Both the position numbers and the translations under genes were made by a program. The notes beneath the pieces were generated by a model. The model did not search any database, had not been told where the DNA came from, and was given only the letters and a program-made list of their open reading frames with translations. A stretch of 32,752 nucleotides of DNA from Oscillibacter sp. (GTDB taxonomy: Bacteria > Bacillota > Clostridia > Oscillospirales > Oscillospiraceae). The first letter of the stretch is position 1. Every line of letters begins with the position of its first letter. Below, piece after piece: positions 27,501 to 32,752 of this stretch. The stretch spans positions 1 through 32,752 of the forward strand of contig JAAWIL010000003.1 of the NCBI GenBank assembly GCA_022796315.1. The letters are read 5' to 3'.

Positions 27501-28447
27501 AAATCGAAAGCGGCAAGATGAAGCTGGAGCCCGTGAACTTCGAGATGCGGGAGATGCTGGACACCATTCAGGAGCTGATCGCGCCCCAGGCCTCGGCCAA
27601 GGGGATCGAGTTTGTCCAGGAGGTCACGCTGGCGCATGACTGGTTCCTGGCGGACCGGATGCGGATCAGCCAGGTGCTGATCAACCTGCTGGGCAACGCG
27701 GTGAAATTCACCCCGGAGGGGGGCCGGGTAACCCTGATTGTGCGGGAGAGCGACGGCGGCGAGGGGATGTCCCAGGTGTTCTTCGCGGCCCGGGATACGG
27801 GTATCGGCATTGCCGAGGAGGAGCAGGAGCGGGTATTCCGGGCCTTCGAGCAGGCCGGGGCGAATCCCTCCAAACAGCAGGGAACCGGGCTGGGGCTGTC
27901 CATCAGCAGCCGTCTGGTGCAGATGATGGGCAGCGGCATCCATCTGGACAGCGTGCTCGGAGAGGGCAGTACCTTCAGCTTTTCCGTCCCCCTGGCCCTG
28001 GGCCAGTACGTGGGGCACGGAGAGGAGACGGAGGAACTTACCTTCGCGGGCCGCAGAATCCTGGTGGTGGAGGACAACGAGCTGAACGCCGAGATTGCCC
28101 AGTGCCTGCTGGAGGAGCGGGACTTTGAGGTGCAGTGCGTCGGTGACGGCGCCCAGGCGGTGGAGCGCATCCGCACCACGCCGCCAGGTACTTATGATGT
28201 GATTCTGATGGACATTATGATGCCGGTGATGGACGGCCTGGAGGCCACCCGGGTGATCCGGAGCCTGGACCGGGAGGACTGCCGCACCATTCCCATCATC
28301 GCCATGTCCGCCAACGCCTTTGACGACGACCTGAAGAAGTCGGTGGCCTGCGGGATGAACGGACACCTGTCCAAGCCCGTGGAGGTAGAGCGGCTGTATC
28401 GGGTCCTGGGCGAGGTGCTGAAAACCGCGCGGACCGCTGCCGGTTGA
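24515..28447 (+). CDS. Multidomain hybrid histidine kinase (Cache-like sensor, PAS, degenerate GGDEF, GAF-like, HisKA, HATPase, REC)
   Basis: Two TM around an extracellular region; PAS-like FSFDLRSQRLDIV; DGVTGLYVYSAGL...LFLDQLKQTNEKNGIVFGD...LNRDELVLWL; FLSRMSHEIRTPMNGIIGMT; GTGLGLSISSRLVQMMG; VVEDNELN...VILMDIMMPVMDGLEATR. Confidence 0.93.
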   Translation: MKENGRQRKKSTIFRIFLVPLIAIMLLQSVISIGTLVVKRTTKTLEEYAGNMMNRLVENRGVILQSDMNQRWASVHQREAWLNALLEQYLAAEDIDLDAMLQSGEQRSALLEQMFPECLEVLQNNSTTGIFLILAGPDAGTAGELDGFFIRDSDPNTNPANRSDLLLERGSKELSRAWDIPLDTNWTTRFHMDGQGTSEADRYFYEPWRAGRDYPEADTADLGYWSLPFCLEKETVDPHEMITYSLPLRYKGQIYGVIGVEISSRSLYNYFPASELNEAQQSGYLLAVREEDGSYRPLVGKGLLYDQVRTMEPGIRLREMEYQDVCRVEGASLNGQGIYAAVCPLKLYSSNVPYEDTEWVLLGLDTEEDLFGMSRQLYVWMVFAVLIGLGFGVLGIYLAVRHLTRPVQRLMQCISRGTVGLGAFRASNILEIDALYDVVVDLTERQREAENILLEEKERYKLALESSKDIFFSFDLRSQRLDIVNHPTMSGQWACDSYGGSFIDPDYIYEADRAQAVKVLQSKEDEIYVEFRLKWPQDAEYLWVALTGKTVYDTDGQRWKLVGSIRDIQEQKEREAQQLRKNTIDGVTGLYVYSAGLKELTEARRSRPEGVMVSLFLDQLKQTNEKNGIVFGDMILEELGELVRTRCQALAEETGERAEALRLNRDELVLWLGAQTETRAASFVQALLETAAESLQEFSVRIQAGIVRGERGRDTEELIRMAKLARSAGQPGAGERPGLYGEVPERARAALPALQAYEINSLGYGEDVSLVSVALNLFGKGGDFPAQMMLMIRKMGRSYGAEGVMVSLLRADFNSNYLNYQWSRSGKTVEETVKKYCEEEKQAFFDWLGQGEIRYVSPEDSRREELQCFLNIAPGQRGLVLPMYDSGRYMGNVCVLGLGPELLEDPEEHQNLAELGQVIQSQMNQQQYDIASKAKSEFLSRMSHEIRTPMNGIIGMTAIALQKEQGPERILDCLQKIQSSSHYLLGLINDILDMSKIESGKMKLEPVNFEMREMLDTIQELIAPQASAKGIEFVQEVTLAHDWFLADRMRISQVLINLLGNAVKFTPEGGRVTLIVRESDGGEGMSQVFFAARDTGIGIAEEEQERVFRAFEQAGANPSKQQGTGLGLSISSRLVQMMGSGIHLDSVLGEGSTFSFSVPLALGQYVGHGEETEELTFAGRRILVVEDNELNAEIAQCLLEERDFEVQCVGDGAQAVERIRTTPPGTYDVILMDIMMPVMDGLEATRVIRSLDREDCRTIPIIAMSANAFDDDLKKSVACGMNGHLSKPVEVERLYRVLGEVLKTARTAAG

Positions 28448-28450
28448 ACC

Positions 28451-28495
28451 GCACCCCAGCCGGAGCTCTGAGGAGCACCGGCTGGGGTGCTTTTT
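28451..28495 (+). terminator. Rho-independent terminator after the hybrid kinase
   Basis: gcaccccagccgg...ccggctggggtgc followed by TTTTT. Confidence 0.92.
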
Positions 28496-28528
28496 CCGGC
28501 ACGGCTCCGGAAGAGCGCAAGAAGCGGC

Positions 28529-28557
28529 TTGACGGGGACCATGCCAGGGGATACAAT
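28529..28557 (+). promoter_or_regulatory. Promoter of the MATE gene
   Basis: TTGACG-N17-TACAAT. Confidence 0.6.
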
Positions 28558-28589
28558 GGGAGAAGATCACCGAAAAAGGAGGCCGCTGT

Positions 28590-29924
28590 ATGGCTGAAAT
28601 CAATAAAATGGAGTCCAGGCCCATCCTGCCCCTGATTGTGTCCATGTCTGTGCCGCCGCTGATCTCCATGTTCATGCAGTATTCCTATAACTTTGTGGAC
28701 TGCATGTTCGTCTCCTGGATCAGCGAGGAGGCGCTGACGGCGGTGTCCCTGGCCTTCCCCATCACCACGCTGATGATCGCCATGTCCATCGGCCTGGGGG
28801 TGGGCGTCAATGTGCTGATTTCCAACCGCCTGGGCCAAAAGCGCTTTGAGGAGGCCAACCAGATTGCCGCCAACGGCATCGTGCTCTCGGCGGGGTGCGG
28901 CATGGTGATTACGGCGGTGGTGCTGATGATCATCGAGCCCTTTTTCGCCTCCTTCGCGGAATCCGGCGCGATCTATGAGTATGGGATGCAGTACATGAGG
29001 GTGTGCGCCTTTATGGAGGTGTCCAACATGGTCCATATCTGCATCCAGAAGATCCTCCAGGGGACCGGCAATATGCTGGCGCCCATGGGCTTCCAGATTG
29101 CCGGCGTGGTGCTCAACTACATTTTGGACCCGGTGCTGATTTTCGGCAGGGGGCCCTTCCCGGCCATGGGAATCCGAGGGGCCGCCGTAGCCACCGTGGC
29201 GGGGTATACCTTCAGCATGCTTCTGGCCTTTTGGGTGCTGCTGTGCACGAAGCAGAAGGTGCGGCTCAGCGCCCGGTCCTTCCGGATTGACCTCCGCATT
29301 TTTCGGGATGTGTTTGTGATCGGGTTCCCCTCCTTTTTGATGAACGCCCTGGGAGCGGTGATGATCCTGTTCACCAACTGGTTCCTCAAGGCCTATTCCA
29401 TGACGGCGGTGGCCTTCTTCGGCGCGTACTTCAAATTGCAGCAGGTGGTGGTGATGACCCTGAATGGCCTGGTGCAGGGCTGCATCCCCATTATGAGCTA
29501 CAACTTCGGGGCCAAAAACGGGGTGCGGCTGCGGCAGGCCCTGAGGTACGGCACCGTCATCGCCTGCCTGCTCACGGGGCTCAGCATTGTGATTCTCTGG
29601 GCCTTCCCGGAGCAGATCCTGCGGATCTTCAAGGCCTCCAGTGAGATGATGGCCTTTGGCGTCCCTGCCGTGCGGATTATGTCCATGAGCTACGTCTTCG
29701 CGGCCATCTCCACCATGCTGGCCTCGTTCATGCAGTCCACCAAGCGGGTGGGGTACAGCCTGCTGGTCAATGCCCTGCGGCAGCTGGTGATCCTGATTCC
29801 GATGATGTGGGCGTTTTCCCGGTGGTTTGGGATGTCCGGCATCTGGTGGTCCTTCATCGTGACGGAGACGGCGGCGGTCCTCATCGCCTGGGCGCTTCAT
29901 AGGAGGAATCGGGTGACGCTGTAG
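28590..29924 (+). CDS. MATE family efflux transporter
   Basis: PLISMFMQYSYNFVDCMFVSWISEEALTAVSLAFPI, GLGVGVNVLISNRLGQKRFEEAN, GCIPIMSYNFGAKN. Confidence 0.95.
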   Translation: MAEINKMESRPILPLIVSMSVPPLISMFMQYSYNFVDCMFVSWISEEALTAVSLAFPITTLMIAMSIGLGVGVNVLISNRLGQKRFEEANQIAANGIVLSAGCGMVITAVVLMIIEPFFASFAESGAIYEYGMQYMRVCAFMEVSNMVHICIQKILQGTGNMLAPMGFQIAGVVLNYILDPVLIFGRGPFPAMGIRGAAVATVAGYTFSMLLAFWVLLCTKQKVRLSARSFRIDLRIFRDVFVIGFPSFLMNALGAVMILFTNWFLKAYSMTAVAFFGAYFKLQQVVVMTLNGLVQGCIPIMSYNFGAKNGVRLRQALRYGTVIACLLTGLSIVILWAFPEQILRIFKASSEMMAFGVPAVRIMSMSYVFAAISTMLASFMQSTKRVGYSLLVNALRQLVILIPMMWAFSRWFGMSGIWWSFIVTETAAVLIAWALHRRNRVTL

Positions 29925-29938
29925 GGGTTACATCAGAA

Positions 29939-29971
29939 AATGCCGCCGCCGGCTTTGCCGGCGGCGGCATT
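29939..29971 (+). terminator. Terminator after the MATE gene
   Basis: aatgccgccgccgg-ctttg-ccggcggcggcatt followed by gctctttattt. Confidence 0.8.
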
Positions 29972-30007
29972 GCTCTTTATTTGGAGGATGATTTTACCGT
30001 CACCGCA

Positions 30008-30145
30008 GTTGAAAAGAAGGAAATGACTCTTTTCAACCCTGGGGCGACTATGCGTCCCAGGGGCCGCGAAACGGCCTGACGGTGGACTTCATGGGCAAAG
30101 CCCGCCCGGAACATCGGGTTCCCGGTTTTCAAGTGTTTTGACTAT
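30008..30145. repeat. Structured intergenic repeat region next to and overlapping the DAACS stop codon
   Basis: Consecutive hairpins gttgaaaaga/tcttttcaac, ccctggg/cccaggg and ggccg/cggcc; 30080-30145 resembles the reverse complement of 32659-32752 (cggtggacttcat, caagtgttttgactat). Confidence 0.75.
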
Positions 30146-31412
30146 GGAGGGTCTTCTGGAGCCAGTCCCTGCCGTCCACGAAGCGGGAGACGATGAAGCA
30201 GGTCACATAGTCACCGGCGGCGTTGATCATGGTGGCCGGGGGATCTACCAGGTTGCCGATGACCACCAGGATGGGGAAGGCAATGTCCATCTGGGCGGGG
30301 AAGAAGATGGAGCAGATGATGTACTCTCCGATGTACCCGCCGCCGGGGACGCCGCTCATGCCCACGGAGCTGAGGACCGCCACCAGGACCACGGGGATCA
30401 GCATCCCCATGTCCAGCTTCTGGCCGAACACGCCCAGCACAAAGGCGATCTTCAGCACACAGGAGAAGCAGGAGCCGTCCATGTGCATGGTGGCGCCCAG
30501 GGGCAGCACCATGTCGGCCACGTCCTTGCGGATGCCGGTGTCCGCGGCCTCCTCCATGTTGGTGGGGATGGTGGCGACAGAGGAGCAGGTGCCCAGGGAG
30601 ACCACGGCGGGCTTTGCGATGTGGCGGAACATGGTGCCCACGGCGCCCCTGCCGCCGCCGAACCAGGCGAAGAGGGGCCAGGCCGTGAAGATGTAGACGA
30701 AGCACAGGGGATAGTATACCGCCAGGGCCCGGGCATAGTTCTCGGTGATCTGGGGACCGTAGGTGGCCACCAGGTCGGCGAAGAAGCCGAAGAAGGCGAT
30801 GGGGGCGTAGCAGGTGATGATCTTCACGAACTTCAGCATCACATTGGTGAGATCCTCCAGGAAGCGGCCCACGGGGGTCTCCCTGCCGCCGTTGAGGTTC
30901 ACGGCAAAGCCGAAGAGCAGGGAGAAGACGATCAGGGGCAGCATGGCCCGGCGGGTCAGCAGGCCGCTGAAATCACTGGCGGTGAAGAAGTTGACGATCA
31001 TGTCCGGCAGGGTGGCGTACTCGCCCATCTCCTGGGCGGCCAGATTCGTCCAGGCGGACGGAACCGGGGGGAAGACGATCATCAGCAGGTACATGATGAC
31101 GGCGGCGATGGCTCCGGTGACCACGAAGGTCCCCACGGTGACGCCCATGATCTTCCCCGCCCGCTTCCGGCTCTCCATGTTGGCCACGGCGCTGGAGATG
31201 GAGGCGAACACCATGGGCACCACGATGCAGAACATCATGTTGATGAACACGGTGCCCAGGGGCTTGAGGACCGTGGCGCCGGTGCCGGAGAGGACGCTGC
31301 CGCCGGCGTCCACCTCGGCGGGCCAGACCCAGCCCAGAATGGCGCCCAGAATCATGGCTCCCAGCATGATAGCCAGGAAGACGTAGTTTTTCGCGATGGA
31401 TCTCTTTTCCAT
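30129..31412 (-). CDS. Dicarboxylate/amino acid:cation symporter (DAACS family)
   Basis: MFCIVVPMVFASISSAVANM, LPLIVFSLLFGFAV, SLGTCSSVATIPTNMEEAADTGI, LPLGATMHMDGSCF, SSVGMSGVPGGGYI, VVIGNLVDPPATMINAAGD. Confidence 0.95.
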   Translation of the reverse strand: MEKRSIAKNYVFLAIMLGAMILGAILGWVWPAEVDAGGSVLSGTGATVLKPLGTVFINMMFCIVVPMVFASISSAVANMESRKRAGKIMGVTVGTFVVTGAIAAVIMYLLMIVFPPVPSAWTNLAAQEMGEYATLPDMIVNFFTASDFSGLLTRRAMLPLIVFSLLFGFAVNLNGGRETPVGRFLEDLTNVMLKFVKIITCYAPIAFFGFFADLVATYGPQITENYARALAVYYPLCFVYIFTAWPLFAWFGGGRGAVGTMFRHIAKPAVVSLGTCSSVATIPTNMEEAADTGIRKDVADMVLPLGATMHMDGSCFSCVLKIAFVLGVFGQKLDMGMLIPVVLVAVLSSVGMSGVPGGGYIGEYIICSIFFPAQMDIAFPILVVIGNLVDPPATMINAAGDYVTCFIVSRFVDGRDWLQKTLHSQNT

Positions 31413-31455
31413 AGTTTCCCTCCTGTGATTGTGTGACATCCGATTGTCCGCGTGT

Positions 31456-32307
31456 TCAGGTTCCGGTTTTGAGGTTCAGCTCTTCATCGGTGATTTCGCC
31501 TTTACAGACGATGTTGGTGGGACCGGTCAGATAGAGGTCCGTAATTCGGCCGTCGGATTGCTCCGCATCTACAATCAGGGTTCCCCCGGCCATGTCCGCC
31601 CGGACCTGGCGGCCGCTGACCTTGCCCTGGAGGGTCAATACCGTGACCACGGAGCCGGTGCCGGTGCCGCAGGCGTAAGTGAAATCCTCCACCCCCCGCT
31701 CGAAGGTCCGCTCATAGAGATGGTTTTCACCCAGCAGTTCGTAAAAATTTACATTGGCCCCCTTTGGAAAAGCCGGGTGCCAGCGGAGCTTCCGGCCCAG
31801 CTCCCGCAGCGCCTGTTCGCCGGCGTGCTGCAGGTTATGATAGGGAACCGCTATGTGCGGAAGACCAGGGTTACCCAGCTCCACATAGGCGCAGGGATAC
31901 GGTATCCCGTCTACCGCTACAGAAGTATCCAGCTTGACGGTGGTGGGATCGTTGAGACGGATCTTGTAGAGCCGGCGGTCGATCCGCCTTCCTGTCACCA
32001 TGCCGGCGGTGGTCTCCACGGTCTGGGTCTCCCCGGCCAGACCGTTTTCGTAGCCGTAGCGGCAGATGCACCGGGCGCCGTTGCCGCACATCTCGCCAAC
32101 GCTGCCGTCGGAGTTGAAGAACCGCATTCTGTAGTCCCCGCCCTGGGTGGGAGCGTCTACCACCATCAGGCCGTCGGCCCCGACGGACAAATGCCGCTCG
32201 CACAGCGTCCGGGCGATCTGGGGGAAAAGCGCAGGGGACAGACGCTCCGTCAGGTTGTTCAGGATGAGAAAATCGTTGCCGGCTCCGTTCATTTTCCAGA
32301 AATTCAT
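31456..32307 (-). CDS. dapF: Diaminopimelate epimerase family protein
   Basis: MNFWKMNGAGNDFLILNN, FFNSDGSVGEMCGNGARCICRY, GNPHlike NPGLPHIAV, YERTFERGVEDFTYACGTGTGSV (two catalytic Cys). Confidence 0.93.
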   Translation of the reverse strand: MNFWKMNGAGNDFLILNNLTERLSPALFPQIARTLCERHLSVGADGLMVVDAPTQGGDYRMRFFNSDGSVGEMCGNGARCICRYGYENGLAGETQTVETTAGMVTGRRIDRRLYKIRLNDPTTVKLDTSVAVDGIPYPCAYVELGNPGLPHIAVPYHNLQHAGEQALRELGRKLRWHPAFPKGANVNFYELLGENHLYERTFERGVEDFTYACGTGTGSVVTVLTLQGKVSGRQVRADMAGGTLIVDAEQSDGRITDLYLTGPTNIVCKGEITDEELNLKTGT

Positions 32308-32530
32308 GGGCTCCCTCCTTATATGGCTCTATTATAAACGCACTTTGCGCAGTTGAGTACCGGATAAGGTGCTGTAAAGAATGCAAAAGGTGCTAACACA
32401 AGGGGGAGGGAATCTGAGGTACGTCCGATTACGGATTTTACGGTGATTCCTGCGGGCCCTGTAGGGGCCGCCGCCCTCGGCGGCCCGCCCCCGCGACCTT
32501 CGCATCGCCTTATAGACCAGCAGACCCGGT

Positions 32531-32614
32531 AGGGCCCGGACCCCTGGCCGGGCTAATCCCTCCCCGACCTCCGGAGTTCCCTTAACCCTCCCCCGGCAGA
32601 TCGGATCTCCCTTT
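32531..32614 (-). repeat. Dispersed intergenic repeat, copy B
   Basis: Contains agggcccggacccctggccggg, gacctccggagttccc and ggatctccctt, the reverse complements of modules at 96-169. Confidence 0.75.
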
Positions 32615-32658
32615 GGACGGGCGGTTGGCAGCCGCCCTACAGGGGATCATCTTCTGAT

Positions 32659-32752
32659 ATAGTCAAAACACTTGAAAATCGGTATCCGATTTTCAAGGCG
32701 GGCGAGGCCGCCGGCACATCCATGTGCCGTGTTTTGTCTATGAAGTCCACCG
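32659..32752 (-). repeat. Second copy of the DAACS-adjacent repeat, truncated by the window end
   Basis: atagtcaaaacacttgaaaa...gaagtccaccg matches the minus strand of 30080-30145; contains the 12-bp palindrome cttgaaaatcgg-tat-ccgattttcaag (32671-32697). Confidence 0.75.

Noticed and set aside
24284-28675. 1463-aa minus-strand ORF across the hybrid kinase
   Set aside because: Antisense to a clearly conserved multidomain kinase; H/Q/L/R-rich low-complexity translation with no recognisable domain. A GC-rich shadow ORF.
30138-31436. 432-aa plus-strand ORF across the DAACS symporter
   Set aside because: Antisense shadow (D/G/H/Q rich); minus-strand product carries all family signatures.

Overview
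This is a GC-rich chromosomal window, and its protein style suggests an Oscillospiraceae/Clostridia-type Firmicute (inference). It contains about 20 well-supported CDSs, no tRNA or rRNA that I can recognise, no CRISPR array and no transposase. From left to right:
- An SNF/NSS sodium symporter (-) with a long inverted repeat in its leader.
- A secreted Cys/His-rich protein with four 36-aa repeats (-).
- A three-gene phosphorelay cluster (-): a stand-alone REC, a hybrid kinase with a C-terminal HPt, and a hybrid kinase with a C-terminal DegV (FakB-like lipid-binding) domain.
- A LysR regulator divergent from a six-gene catabolic operon (+): PuuE/imidase-like polysaccharide-deacetylase-family hydrolase, TRAP DctP/Q/M, Cys-rich flavodoxin-fold reductase and M20 peptidase.
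- A chemotaxis-like signalling island (+): membrane MCP, FIST protein, soluble MCP, FapA/DUF342 and CheY-like REC, with no CheA/CheW or flagellar genes in the window.
- An orphan ABC-type solute-binding lipoprotein followed 7 nt later by a 1310-aa hybrid kinase carrying a degenerate GGDEF domain.
- A MATE exporter (+), then a DapF-family epimerase upstream of a DAACS symporter (-).
Dispersed structured intergenic repeats occur at both window ends and next to the DAACS gene. The strongest candidate for something new is the histidine kinase-REC-DegV fusion and its phosphorelay neighbourhood. The FIST/MCP/FapA island and the TRAP/imidase-like operon come next. All family calls are by motif reading; no database search was run.
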